Source of the DNA: Clostridium amylolyticum
Lineage (GTDB): Bacteria > Bacillota > Clostridia > Clostridiales > Clostridiaceae
Direction of reading: 5' to 3'
DNA: 64,000 nt
Assembly: GCF_900142075.1 (NCBI RefSeq)
Contig: NZ_FQZO01000002.1
Span: forward strand, 434,001 to 498,000
This document shows positions 50,868-60,330 of the stretch, in pieces. Position 1 is the first letter of the stretch. Each line of letters starts with the position of its first letter. The position numbers and the translations under genes are program-made. The notes beneath the pieces were generated by a model that worked only from the letters and a program-made list of their open reading frames with translations, did no database searches and had not been told where the DNA came from.

Positions 50868-51353
50868 TTAGCAATTTCTAAGCATATGTGAGATAACTTC
50901 AAAAGAAATTAATGACCTATTATTGTAGATATCCATTAAACCACTTGGGTGGCAGGCAAAGATACCATGCTGAAGCATAGCTGCTCCAAAGCCCCTCTCT
51001 ATTGCACCATTATAGGTTGCTATTACACAATATTCCGCTGCATTGCCGCAAAGTACAACAAAGTCAACATTTTTTTCTTTTAAAATCTCTTCTAAATCCG
51101 TCTTCCAAAAGCTATTACTAAACACCTTTAAGACCTCTATATCACTATCCTGAGTAACCAACTCCTCTACATTCTGAAAGGTATCATCATTACCGCCTTC
51201 AATATCTCTAATAACTATTACAGGTTTATTAGCCTTTCTAAATAATGCTGCTGTCTCGTTTATATATTCAAAGGTATTATAATATTCTTTTTCTCCTTTT
51301 CTATCTCCTATAAAAGCCTCTTGTACGTCAATTATTAATAATGCAACATTCAT
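50868..51353 (-). CDS. Isochorismatase-family cysteine hydrolase
   Basis: The product is 161 residues. The catalytic Asp is in LLIIDVQEAF near residue 9, and the Cys in GNAAEYCVIATYNGA near 108. The conserved Lys is expected near residue 75 (VLKVFSNSFW). The family includes nicotinamidases and isochorismatases; the substrate is not clear. CAAGGAGG precedes the ATG. A short ORF and alternative hairpins lie upstream. Confidence 0.85.
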   Translation of the reverse strand: MNVALLIIDVQEAFIGDRKGEKEYYNTFEYINETAALFRKANKPVIVIRDIEGGNDDTFQNVEELVTQDSDIEVLKVFSNSFWKTDLEEILKEKNVDFVVLCGNAAEYCVIATYNGAIERGFGAAMLQHGIFACHPSGLMDIYNNRSLISFEVISHMLRNC

Positions 51354-51390
51354 TTTGCATTGCCTCCTTGATTTTATCTTAAATTTGGGT

Positions 51391-51480
51391 ATAAAAATAC
51401 CCGGATGAAATAAGAAATTCTCCCGGATAATAATTATAAAAACATTACATTACTGGTTCTCTAATAAGCCATGCCGGGAG
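51391..51480 (-). promoter_or_regulatory. Alternative hairpins in the leader of the isochorismatase-like gene
   Basis: On the minus strand CTCCCGG, inside the leader ORF, can pair with CCGGGAG about 50 bases later. A second CCGGGTAT pairs with ATACCC immediately before the gene. The two CCGGG segments compete for the same CTCCCGG, so the structure could switch with translation of the leader. Confidence 0.45.
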
Positions 51481-51517
51481 TCATGCTTAATTTTGTTATC
51501 ATATTTAAATTGATCAT
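51461..51517 (-). CDS. Putative leader peptide MINLNMITKLSMTPGMAY
   Basis: The ATG at 51517 follows AAGGGAGTGA. The 18-residue peptide MINLNMITKLSMTPGMAY has four Met and ends in a region that can base-pair with sequence near the isochorismatase-like gene. It lies about 110 bases upstream of that gene. Confidence 0.45.
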   Translation of the reverse strand: MINLNMITKLSMTPGMAY

Positions 51518-51640
51518 AATACATCACTCCCTTCGAATAATTCATACCATAATTATACAATTACGTATATATCCAGTCAACCTTCTGTCTATACTTTTTT
51601 AGGTTTTAAAAATGTCCCTCTTAGTAAACATATAAAATTC

Positions 51641-51991
51641 CTATTTACGCAAAATCTTATCCATTGCTTTTCCCTTTGCTAACTCATCGATGAGCTTATC
51701 TAAATAGCGAATTTCCTGCATAGTTGGTTCTTCAATGTCTTCCACTCGGACACCGCAGACAACACCTTTGATCAAAGTCCGTAAAGGATTAAGCTTAGGA
51801 GCTTCCGTAAAGAAGGTCTCAAAATCTGTCTGTTTTTCCAGTTGAGCTTCTAATTCTTCCTGGCTATATCCTGTCAACCAACGGATGATTTCATCTACTT
51901 CTGTTTTCCTACGTCCTTTTTTCTCTGCTTTCATAACATAAAGTGGATAGACATTTGCTACACTCATTGTATAGATATGATGTTTGGCCAT
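51641..51991 (-). CDS. DUF2200 family protein
   Basis: The product is 116 residues, the normal length of this family. The start HHIYTMSVANVYPLYVMKAE and the middle GRRKTEVDEIIRWLTGY are its signatures. The family is widespread but has no established function. It starts 53 bases after the AlkD-like gene stops and may be cotranscribed with it. Confidence 0.87.
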   Translation of the reverse strand: MAKHHIYTMSVANVYPLYVMKAEKKGRRKTEVDEIIRWLTGYSQEELEAQLEKQTDFETFFTEAPKLNPLRTLIKGVVCGVRVEDIEEPTMQEIRYLDKLIDELAKGKAMDKILRK

Positions 51992-52043
51992 TATACACCC
52001 TCGCTTCCTCGCTTATGTGATTTTCTTTATTATATCACTTATA

Positions 52044-52715
52044 TTATTTCATTAATTTAGCTCTTTTTTCTTTGTCCATCTTTTCTAATGAATATCTAAA
52101 TGCAACACGTGGCATTGTGCTTTTGTGTTTAATTAGATAATTATAAACTGTGTCTGGCTCTTTCGTAGAGAGTGATTTTAACATCCATCCATATCCCTTA
52201 CGAACTAAATCATGCTCGTCCATAATTAATTTATCCGTTATTTGTAATGGATTGATACCATCATAATTATTCCGTAAAATCATAGGAATCAAAATTACCG
52301 CTGAAGCTCTACGAATCCAAAAATCAGAATGTTTTGTCCATTGAAGAACATGTGAGAATAATTGCTTATTTTGCATTAGTAATTCACCAAAAGCATGGGT
52401 ACAAAAATCATCACAATCCCCCCACCCCCGAACATATTTCTCCAGCCAAGAATAAAAAATATCGTATGTATTTTCGTTATATTGTTCTCTCACTTTAAAC
52501 GCCCAATCAAATGCAATAACACCCATGGCCCAGTTCTGTTCATCCAAAAACTCCTGGCAAATAGCAAGCACATTATCAATGTTCTTATTACCCAAAGAGC
52601 GGAACAATTTTGCAGATAATCTTCTAACATCTATTGTTCTTATATGTGATTCACTCGTTAATGCATTTAGTAATATATTTATTTCCTCTCTTGCTTTTAA
52701 TACTGTATCATGCAT
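52044..52715 (-). CDS. AlkD-like DNA alkylation repair protein
   Basis: The product is 223 residues made of HEAT-like helical repeats. AlkD enzymes remove N3- and N7-alkylated purines from DNA. WGDCDDFCTHAFGELL and the WIRRASAVILIPMI and LVRKGYGWMLKSL segments match the catalytic face (Trp, Asp and aromatic residues). It would be a DNA glycosylase in the cytoplasm. The DUF2200 gene follows. Confidence 0.87.
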   Translation of the reverse strand: MHDTVLKAREEINILLNALTSESHIRTIDVRRLSAKLFRSLGNKNIDNVLAICQEFLDEQNWAMGVIAFDWAFKVREQYNENTYDIFYSWLEKYVRGWGDCDDFCTHAFGELLMQNKQLFSHVLQWTKHSDFWIRRASAVILIPMILRNNYDGINPLQITDKLIMDEHDLVRKGYGWMLKSLSTKEPDTVYNYLIKHKSTMPRVAFRYSLEKMDKEKRAKLMK

Positions 52716-52912
52716 ACTATTTCACCTCTATATAAATTCATCAATAATTTTAACAATTTTTTTCCCTAGATCCTTTAATTTAAAATATTAACAAGGTGTT
52801 TCTAACTTAACATATTTTATATCAGTAATTTCAGATTCTACTTTTGAGCTTTATATTATTAAATTAATTTTACAGTATAATCTTTTTATTTGTAAGATAA
52901 TTATGATAATTT

Positions 52913-53848
52913 CTATGATTTAATAAGGCTGCTTAAGATCATTCCAATAATCACTATGATTATCCCTATTAAGCTAATAAATGTGGGACTTTTATCATGG
53001 AAAACAAATACTCCACCTAATAAAGTAAATATTACTTCCCCAGCCTGTGTTGACTCTATGATTGCTAATTTATATGTATCGCCGCTTACTATGTCTGTGG
53101 CTTTAAAAAATAATATGGTAGCAATAATTCCAGAGAAGATAGCTACAATTAATGATTGAATTACTTGTCCACCACTTGGCAAACCAGCAGAGGATAGTCC
53201 AAATGCTGATATAATTATCCAAAATGGCATACTGCATAGTGTCATGCCGAATACTCTTTGAAAGGTATTAAATTTATTATTACAAACTTCTATCATTTTT
53301 CGATTACCAAGAGGATAGGAAAATGCGGCTATAATAACAGGAATAATCCCTATAAATGCTTTTGTGATAGAAATATCCTTTACCTGTTGAATTTGCATAA
53401 GAAATATACCTAATAAAATTATTGAAGACATTAACAATGATTTCTTAGGAATCTTATTTCTTATTTTAATAATTCCATTTTCAGTAGGTACAACTCTATA
53501 AAATAATGGGGTGAGAAGTGCTCCTGCAATTATGGTTATTTACCAAGTTCCAGCCACTAACCAGGCTTCACCATATACTGATGCAAAGGTTAAAGGAGCA
53601 TAGAATAAGCCGAAGCCCACTGTACTCCAGCCAAACCACTGAAGAGGTTTTTTTGCTATATCCTTTAGTACATCAAACAACTGATTTTTTATAATCATGA
53701 TAATAAGCAGAATTGGTAACATAAAAATATATCTTAAAGCTGAACTCCACAGCCAACTTCCTCCAGAAATGTTCATTTGCCCATTAAGTATAAAGGTAAA
53801 TGCAAAAAAGAAAGATGCTAATATTCCTAATATAAATGCTTTGGTCAT
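52913..53848 (-). pseudogene. EmrE/EamA-type multidrug efflux gene interrupted by one stop codon
   Basis: One reading frame of 312 codons runs from the ATG at 53848 to the stop at 52913, broken only by TAA at 53540-53542 (codon 103). Sequence on both sides belongs to the same ten-helix drug/metabolite transporter: AWLVAGTW before the stop, then ITIIAGALLTPLFYRVVP. A TGG CAA to TGG TAA change would explain it. The second part restarts at an internal ATG (53437) without a binding site. It is divergent from the XRE-cupin gene at 54011, its likely regulator. Read-through or sequencing error is possible. Confidence 0.8.
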
Positions 53849-53891
53849 TTTATCCCCCTATGTTTATTTATAGTAATAAATCAACGTACAT

Positions 53892-53983
53892 TTGTATGTT
53901 ATAATATATATTAATCTGTTATATTATACAACACAAACTTTACATAATCAATAAAGTAATATAATATATGTTATAGCATACAA
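53892..53983. promoter_or_regulatory. Candidate XRE-cupin operators in the divergent promoter
   Basis: TTGTATGTTATAATATAT (53892-53909) and, inverted, TTGTATGCTATAACATAT (53966-53983) match at 16 of 18 positions. A third weaker copy, TTGTATAATATAA, lies inverted near 53919-53935. They flank the promoters of the efflux pseudogene and the regulator. Confidence 0.5.
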
Positions 53984-54010
53984 GATTCTATAATTAAAAG
54001 GAGTTACGTT

Positions 54011-54565
54011 ATGGAAGATTTAAATTTAATAATAGGTAGTAAATTGAAGGACATAAGGAATAAAAGAAATTTAAGTTTAGATGAAGTGGCTAAATTAACT
54101 GGTGTTAGTAAAGCTATGCTGGGTCAAATAGAAAGAGGGAAGTCAAATCCAACAGTTTCTACACTATGGAAAATTGCAACTGGATTAAAGGTATCTTTTT
54201 CATTATTTATTGACGAAAATCAAGAGGATTTAAAAGTAATACATCAAAAGAATATTACTCCAATAATAGAAGATAGCAATAGGATGCTTCTATATCCGAT
54301 ATTTCCATTTGATGCTAATAAGGGTTTTGAACTATTTACTATAGAATTAGAACCAGGCTGCAACCATATATCTACCCCTCATAATGATGGGGTTGAAGAA
54401 TACATTATAGTTACAGAGGGTGAAATTGAGTTAAGTATAAATGATAAAAAGTATGTACTTCAAAAAGGAAATTCTATAAGATTTATGGCTAACAAAACAC
54501 ATACCTATAAAAATACAAGTGAAAACAAGACGGTATTTCAAAATATAATATTTTATTTTAAGTAA
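54011..54565 (+). CDS. XRE-family regulator with C-terminal cupin domain
   Basis: The product is 184 residues, with an N-terminal Cro/CI helix-turn-helix (LDEVAKLTGVSKAMLGQIER) and a C-terminal cupin (IELEPGCNHISTPHNDGVEE). It is a paralogue of the protein at 44161. It is transcribed away from the efflux pseudogene and probably controlled it by sensing a compound with the cupin domain. AAAAGGAG precedes the ATG. Repeated sequences in the shared promoter are candidate operators. Confidence 0.88.
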   Translation: MEDLNLIIGSKLKDIRNKRNLSLDEVAKLTGVSKAMLGQIERGKSNPTVSTLWKIATGLKVSFSLFIDENQEDLKVIHQKNITPIIEDSNRMLLYPIFPFDANKGFELFTIELEPGCNHISTPHNDGVEEYIIVTEGEIELSINDKKYVLQKGNSIRFMANKTHTYKNTSENKTVFQNIIFYFK

Positions 54566-54603
54566 TTCTCTATTTTACACCTGTATATATATTCTACATA
54601 GAT

Positions 54604-54660
54604 ACACTCTGTGAAAGTTTCTGTGACACAATCAAAGATTTTGATTGTAACTTTTAGTGT
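54604..54660 (+). terminator. Long hairpin after the XRE-cupin gene
   Basis: ACACT/AGTGT, AAGTT/AACTT and ACAATCAA/TTGATTGT form nested stems. It lies about 40 bases past the stop codon; a weak T run precedes the last arm. Confidence 0.5.
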
Positions 54661-54680
54661 TACTTATAAAAAGAATCTCA

Positions 54681-54716
54681 AAAAATAGTAGCCCCAACTT
54701 GGATGCTACTATTTTT
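54681..54716. terminator. Bidirectional terminator
   Basis: AAAAATAGTAGC pairs perfectly with GCTACTATTTTT. It separates the XRE-cupin gene (plus) from the DUF1048-like gene (minus). Confidence 0.8.
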
Positions 54717-54752
54717 ATTCTTATAAAATTATAATATTAATTTTTTACATTG

Positions 54753-55457
54753 TTATCTATCGCTCCAATTATATCCTTTTGCAAGCCTATGGAGATAATT
54801 GTTCCTAAGGAAATAAGCTATCATCAGAAGAACAAATAAAGCTGCCAAGGGAATCCATCCTATAACTTGAAATAAGATAACATCTTTTGATAGAAAAATA
54901 TTATCAAAAAATAGGAGAAAAGCAAAAATTCCAAGGGAAATACAGGAAAAAAGTGCTTTTTTGAATTTACTTTCAAATTCAGCTCTCCCACTTAAATAAT
55001 TTCTCAAAGGTATGACTATTAAAATCCAAAAAAGATAAAAAAAGCTGTCACGGAGAGTTACCTTTATAATTGGTGCACAGGAATTTATTAGGATATAGAT
55101 AATTCCGTATATAAGTGTCAAGCCAAGTAGTGCCGAGGGTATAGCTAGGATTACAGTTTCTTTAAAACTTTTTTTCCTGCCATTTTTAATAATTTCATCG
55201 CAAAATGAGTTCATATCATTTCCTATTACGCTACTCAAGGTCTCTCCCCTCTGTTCCACTTCTAATGCCATTCCTATAAAATCCTTTTGGAATATTTGTA
55301 TATCAAATGCTGAGAGTTTTGAAGCCGAAAGGCGGTTTATAAGTTTTTTAATGATACTCTTATTTTCAACGGAAAGATATTCAGATCTTAATTTATTCTC
55401 TTTAACTAAAATATCAAATTCATTGGAATTAAATATACTTTTAAAATAATTACCCAC
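54753..55457 (-). CDS. DUF1048-like membrane protein (PadR module 3)
   Basis: The product is 234 residues. The N-terminal ~95 residues are helical and cytoplasmic, with IFQKDFIGMALEVEQRGETL as in DUF1048 proteins. Four to five membrane helices follow (about 105-128, 138-150, 170-185, 195-222). The gene starts two bases after the PadR gene stops. Function unknown; as in the other two modules it is probably the membrane output of the PadR switch. Confidence 0.72.
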   Translation of the reverse strand: MGNYFKSIFNSNEFDILVKENKLRSEYLSVENKSIIKKLINRLSASKLSAFDIQIFQKDFIGMALEVEQRGETLSSVIGNDMNSFCDEIIKNGRKKSFKETVILAIPSALLGLTLIYGIIYILINSCAPIIKVTLRDSFFYLFWILIVIPLRNYLSGRAEFESKFKKALFSCISLGIFAFLLFFDNIFLSKDVILFQVIGWIPLAALFVLLMIAYFLRNNYLHRLAKGYNWSDR

Positions 55458-55459
55458 TG

Positions 55460-55786
55460 TTATTCCCCCAATTTTAAAATAGTATTAACGGTATCAGATA
55501 CACTAAGCCAACATTGAGTAAAATCATACAAAAGGTTTCTTCCTGCTTCCGTAAGAGAATAATATTTTCTGCTTGGACCTAATGGAGAGGAACGAAACTC
55601 TGACCATATGATCTCTTTTTTCTCCAACCTCATTAGAAGCGGATAAATAGTACCTTCCTTTACATCCTCAAAACCAAATTTCTGAAGTGTCATGACTATT
55701 TCATAGCCATATGTGGGCTCACTGCTTATAATTTTTAAAATACACCCTTCTAATGTCCCCCGCATCATTTGTGATTTATCATACAT
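55460..55786 (-). CDS. PadR family transcriptional regulator (module 3)
   Basis: The product is 108 residues from the ATG at 55786; the open frame extends 10 codons further but the AGGGAGG site lies in that extension. PTYGYEIVMTLQKFGFEDVK and EGTIYPLLMRLEKKEIIW are the PadR winged-helix signatures. It forms an operon with the DUF1048-like gene. A direct repeat over its promoter is the candidate operator. Confidence 0.87.
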   Translation of the reverse strand: MYDKSQMMRGTLEGCILKIISSEPTYGYEIVMTLQKFGFEDVKEGTIYPLLMRLEKKEIIWSEFRSSPLGPSRKYYSLTEAGRNLLYDFTQCWLSVSDTVNTILKLGE

Positions 55787-55810
55787 TATTTGTTTGCCGC
55801 CTCCCTTGCA

Positions 55811-55849
55811 CCACATAGTAGTCTTTAACTATATTGTACCACATAGTAG
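55811..55849 (-). promoter_or_regulatory. PadR module 3 operator repeat
   Basis: CCACATAGTAG occurs at 55811-55821 and again at 55839-55849, 28 bases apart. A possible minus-strand -10 (TACAAT) lies between the copies, with TTGATT upstream at the -35 position. Confidence 0.55.
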
Positions 55850-55898
55850 CTATAAATCAAGTGCTTTGCCAAGCTATATCTTATACTGAGCATAAAAG

Positions 55899-55922
55899 AT
55901 CCACGGCATTTCTGCCGTGGAT
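55899..55922 (-). terminator. Terminator after polC
   Basis: ATCCACGGCA pairs perfectly with TGCCGTGGAT around four bases; minus-strand CTTTTATG follows. It lies 56 bases past the polC stop. Confidence 0.75.
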
Positions 55923-55977
55923 TTAATGGTGGATACTAATCTTGCCTTACTACCGATATCTTCATACAATTTTATTA

Positions 55978-58900
55978 TCAAATCGCATCAAAAAAACTCA
56001 ATTGATCCTTTTCAGGAAGACCGTTTAAACAACCAAATTTTCTAAGTGAATCTATTGCAGAATTACCAATCTTAGCACGTTTCTTTAGATTATCTATAGA
56101 GCTTATTGGCTTTTCTGTTTGTACTGCTTCTTGTATTGCATTGTATATGCCTTCTGCAGCCACATTTCCCATGCCGGATATACTGTTTATAGGTGGCCTT
56201 AAGCCATCCTCTTCTACCAAGAATTTTGTAGCGTGAGATTTATATAAATCAATAGGAAGGAATTCAAAGCCCCTCTCGTACATCTCCAAAACCAATTCCA
56301 AGTCATCATACATATCCTTATCCTTAGGTGGCGCTTGCATACCCATCATTTCAATTTCCTTCATCTTTGCTTTAACTTTATCTTTTCCAAAAATCATAAA
56401 TTCTGCATCAAAGGCTTTTGCTCTAATGCTGAAGTATGCTGCATAATAGGCCTTAGGTATGTGAACCTTAAACCAAGCTATTCTAAAGGCCATCATTACA
56501 TAGGCTGCAGCGTGGGCCTTAGGGAACATGTATTTTATCTTTTTACAAGAATCTATGTACCATTCAGGCACATCATGTTCTCTCATTAAAGCCTCATACT
56601 CAGGGAACTTTGGGTCCTTTAGGGCTTTACCCTTACGCACCGTCTCCATAATCTTGAAGGCAGTATTAGGGGGAAGGCCTTTTTTGATAAGATAAACCAT
56701 AATATCATCTCTAGTACAAACCGCCTCACTTATGCTGGTAACCGTTCCTGAATCAATTAAGTCCTTAGCATTTCCCAGCCATACGTCAGTACCGTGAGAA
56801 AGTCCTGATATACATATTAAATCCATAAAGGCTTTTGGCATTGTATCTAAAAGCATTCCTCTTACGAACTTGGTACCAAATTCAGGGATTCCAAAGGTTC
56901 CTACCTTGGAATTTATCTGCTGTGGTGTTACCCCTATAGCCTCTGTGGATGAAAATATAGACATGGTCTCCTTATCATCCATAGGAATCTTTTGTGGGTC
57001 TACTCCTGTTATATCCTGCAGCATTCTAATAACTGTTGGATCGTCGTGACCCAGTATATCCAGTTTCAATAAATTCTGGTCAATGGAGTGATAGTCAAAA
57101 TGCGTTGTTATAATATCTGAATTTGGATCATCTGCTGGATGCTGTACAGGGCAAAATTCAAAGATTTCTCTCCCCTTAGGTACAACTATGATTCCACCAG
57201 GATGCTGCCCAGTGGTTCTTTTTATACCAGTACAACCCTTTGAGATTCTCAATGTTTCTGCTTTATTTACTGTAAGGTTTTTTTCTTCAAAATACTTTTT
57301 CACATAACCAAAGGCTGTTTTTTCTGCTATGGTGCCTATAGTCCCCGCCTTAAAGGTTGTGCCCTTTCCAAAGATAACCTCTGTATATCTATGGGCCTTT
57401 GCCTGATATTCTCCTGAGAAGTTTAAGTCTATATCTGGTTCCTTATCTCCATTGAAGCCCAAAAAGGTTTCGAAAGGAATATCTATACCATCCTTAGCAA
57501 GCTCTTCTCCACAAACTGGACATTGCTTATCAGGCAGGTCAAATCCGATTTTAGCACCGTAATCGGAGAAATCCGAAAACTTACATTTCGGGCACCTATA
57601 ATGAGCTGGCAAAGCATTTACTTCCGTTATACCAGTCATATATGCAACTACAGAGGAACCAACAGATCCTCTAGAACCAACCAGATATCCGTCCTCATTG
57701 GATTTCCATACTAGCTTTTGAGCGATTATATACATTACCGAGAAACCATTTTTTATAATGGAATCTAGTTCCTTCTCAAGTCTTTGCTGAACTAAATCTG
57801 GAAGTGTATCTCCATAAAGTTCATGAGCTCTTTCATAGGTAATATCCTTAATAGTCTGCTCACAACCATCTATATGAGGTGTAGCCTTTTCCCGTGAAAT
57901 TGGGCTAATTTGTTCACACATATCTGCTATCTTATTGGTATTTGTAACTACCACCTCATAGGCCTTTTTCTGCCCTAAATAGGAAAATTCCTGAAGCATC
58001 TCCTCAGTAGTTCTTAAATATAATGGTGCTTGATTATCTGCATCCTTAAAGCCCTGACCTGCCTCCAATATACGCCTGTATATTTCATCCTCAGGATCCA
58101 TGAAATGAACATCTCCTGTTGCCACTACAAGCTTATTTAACTTTTCTCCCAGCTGTACAATCTTTTTATTAATTTCCTTTAGATATTCCCTATGAGGTAC
58201 TTGACCATTCCTTACTAAGTAATCATTATTTCCTAGAGGTTGAATTTCTAAATAGTCATATTCCTGTGCTATAGCTTCAATCTCCTCATCGGATTTTCCA
58301 AGAAGTATCGCCTGATAAAGCTCTCCTTCACTGCAAGCACTTCCAAGAATCAATCCTTCTGAATATTTTCTGTACATGCTTTTTAATATACGAGGCTTTT
58401 TATAGAAATAGTCTAAACTTGAATAAGACACTAATTTATATAAATTCTTCAATCCCACATAATTCTTAGCAAATATTATTGCATGATGGGTTCTAAGCTT
58501 TTTATATTCTTCCTTTTTAGCCACCTCGTCAGAACCGTATATATCTATCTCCTCAAGGGTTTGTGCTCCCCTTTCCTTTAGCATATCAAGCATTACCTTA
58601 AATACCTTAACGGTAGTATCTACATCATCTAATGCTCTGTGAGCAACATCTACACTTATGCCAAGATTTTTAGCAATTCTTCCTAATTTATAGCTTTTAT
58701 ATTGAGGGAAAACTTCCTGAGCCAAGGTCAGTGTATCTACATATGTAAAATCAAAATCGTAACCTAGAACTTTGGCATTATGTTTTAAGAAACCTACATC
58801 AAAGGCAGCATTATGTGCAACCAAAACACTTCCCTTAATAAACTCCAACATTTTAGGGAAGACCTGTTCTATGGTTTCTGCATCTCTTACCATGTCATTA

Positions 58901-60330
58901 GTTATATTTGTAATCTCAATAACCCTTGCAGGAATAGGTTTTTCAGGATTTACAAAGCAGCTGAACTGATCTATTACCTTTCCTTCTTTATATTTCATAA
59001 TTCCTATTTCAGTAATTTTTTCAGTTACCGCTGAAAAGCCTGTAGTCTCCAAATCTAGCACGCAATAGGTAGTATCAATGCTCTGTCCCTTCGGATTTGT
59101 TACCGCTGGTTTTTTATCTGGTGCTAAATAGGCTTCCACTCCATATAGAACTTTCATATCCGGATTATCTCTTCCTAAAAGCTTATGGGCCTCAGGAAAT
59201 GCTTGCACTACACCATGGTCCGTAATGGCAATGGATTTCATACCCCAACTCATGGCTCTTTTAATCAAGTCTGTAGCACTAGTCATTGCATCCATCTGAC
59301 TCATCTGGGTATGCATGTGCAGCTCTACCCTCTTCACCTCTGCGTTATCCTGCCTCTTAACCCTCTTCACACCTTCTGTTTCTATTATAGTATTAGCAAT
59401 CATCTCAACTTCCTCAGAGAATTTACTGAAGCCAGCATTTCCAGCAAGCCTGACACCCTTAGCATTTTTCAGTCTAGATACTACATCCTCTTCATCTGGT
59501 TTTAAGAAGGATTTACAAGTCATAGAACTTGAACCATCGTATAGATCAAAGGAAACTAATATTTTTCCACTTTTTAATTCCTTTGCTTCTATATTAGATA
59601 TTTCACCTTCAATAGCTACTCTACCCTCATCTGGGGTAATATCAGTAATCTTTATTACCGGCTCCTTAATTTTAGAACTTCTGCCTAATATTAAGAATGG
59701 ATCACCCTTTTTTCCACCCTTTTCTTCTTTTAAATATTCTTTATTCTCTGCATCTTTTTGAGGTGATTTAGCTGTATTATTATTTATATTAGCCTTAATT
59801 TCCCTGGTAATAGACAGTATTTCCTTATTACGTGCTTCACCTTGAAGAAGTAACTCCTCACTAGTTACCTTATCAACAAAATTAATATTATAAGTAATGC
59901 CATACAAGTTTTTTATAGCCTTACCAATTTTATTATCATAGTGCATGGATTTCAAAAAACCTGATACCGGTGCTTTAAAATTAAAGGTTATAGTATCTTT
60001 ATCCACTTCATATTCACTTTGGTTTAGCATAACTTTTAGCGCAGGATATTTATCTGCCACTGTAAATACAATATCCATCAGTTCCTCTTCTGTGAGCTTT
60101 TTATCCATTCCCTCACCATAATTTACAGTAATTATAGAGTCTAGAAGGGCAAATCTTTTTCTTATAAATCTATTAAGTTCTTCAATTTCTCTTAATCCAA
60201 TGTATTTATCTGAGCTTATTTTCATCTCTAAGCATTTACTTCTTTTATTTATAATTACACCTTCTACAATAGCAGCATTTATATTTCCCATTGAATTATA
60301 ATCACTAAAAATTTCATTTATTCTTTTCAT
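55978..60330 (-). CDS. polC: DNA polymerase III alpha subunit, Gram-positive PolC type
   Basis: The product is 1450 residues, the standard PolC length. In order: an N-terminal domain; an OB-fold domain (~230-320); a PHP domain with HMHTQMSQMDAMTSA near 340; a DnaQ-like 3'-5' exonuclease (DLETTGF near 427, AHNAAFDVGF near 505) inserted in the PHP domain; a zinc finger CPKCKF/CPVCG; and the polymerase core with DIDLNFSGEY near 1000. It is the main leading-strand replicative polymerase in Firmicutes. AAGGAGAA precedes the ATG. It is a single-gene unit here. Confidence 0.97.
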   Translation of the reverse strand: MKRINEIFSDYNSMGNINAAIVEGVIINKRSKCLEMKISSDKYIGLREIEELNRFIRKRFALLDSIITVNYGEGMDKKLTEEELMDIVFTVADKYPALKVMLNQSEYEVDKDTITFNFKAPVSGFLKSMHYDNKIGKAIKNLYGITYNINFVDKVTSEELLLQGEARNKEILSITREIKANINNNTAKSPQKDAENKEYLKEEKGGKKGDPFLILGRSSKIKEPVIKITDITPDEGRVAIEGEISNIEAKELKSGKILVSFDLYDGSSSMTCKSFLKPDEEDVVSRLKNAKGVRLAGNAGFSKFSEEVEMIANTIIETEGVKRVKRQDNAEVKRVELHMHTQMSQMDAMTSATDLIKRAMSWGMKSIAITDHGVVQAFPEAHKLLGRDNPDMKVLYGVEAYLAPDKKPAVTNPKGQSIDTTYCVLDLETTGFSAVTEKITEIGIMKYKEGKVIDQFSCFVNPEKPIPARVIEITNITNDMVRDAETIEQVFPKMLEFIKGSVLVAHNAAFDVGFLKHNAKVLGYDFDFTYVDTLTLAQEVFPQYKSYKLGRIAKNLGISVDVAHRALDDVDTTVKVFKVMLDMLKERGAQTLEEIDIYGSDEVAKKEEYKKLRTHHAIIFAKNYVGLKNLYKLVSYSSLDYFYKKPRILKSMYRKYSEGLILGSACSEGELYQAILLGKSDEEIEAIAQEYDYLEIQPLGNNDYLVRNGQVPHREYLKEINKKIVQLGEKLNKLVVATGDVHFMDPEDEIYRRILEAGQGFKDADNQAPLYLRTTEEMLQEFSYLGQKKAYEVVVTNTNKIADMCEQISPISREKATPHIDGCEQTIKDITYERAHELYGDTLPDLVQQRLEKELDSIIKNGFSVMYIIAQKLVWKSNEDGYLVGSRGSVGSSVVAYMTGITEVNALPAHYRCPKCKFSDFSDYGAKIGFDLPDKQCPVCGEELAKDGIDIPFETFLGFNGDKEPDIDLNFSGEYQAKAHRYTEVIFGKGTTFKAGTIGTIAEKTAFGYVKKYFEEKNLTVNKAETLRISKGCTGIKRTTGQHPGGIIVVPKGREIFEFCPVQHPADDPNSDIITTHFDYHSIDQNLLKLDILGHDDPTVIRMLQDITGVDPQKIPMDDKETMSIFSSTEAIGVTPQQINSKVGTFGIPEFGTKFVRGMLLDTMPKAFMDLICISGLSHGTDVWLGNAKDLIDSGTVTSISEAVCTRDDIMVYLIKKGLPPNTAFKIMETVRKGKALKDPKFPEYEALMREHDVPEWYIDSCKKIKYMFPKAHAAAYVMMAFRIAWFKVHIPKAYYAAYFSIRAKAFDAEFMIFGKDKVKAKMKEIEMMGMQAPPKDKDMYDDLELVLEMYERGFEFLPIDLYKSHATKFLVEEDGLRPPINSISGMGNVAAEGIYNAIQEAVQTEKPISSIDNLKKRAKIGNSAIDSLRKFGCLNGLPEKDQLSFFDAI

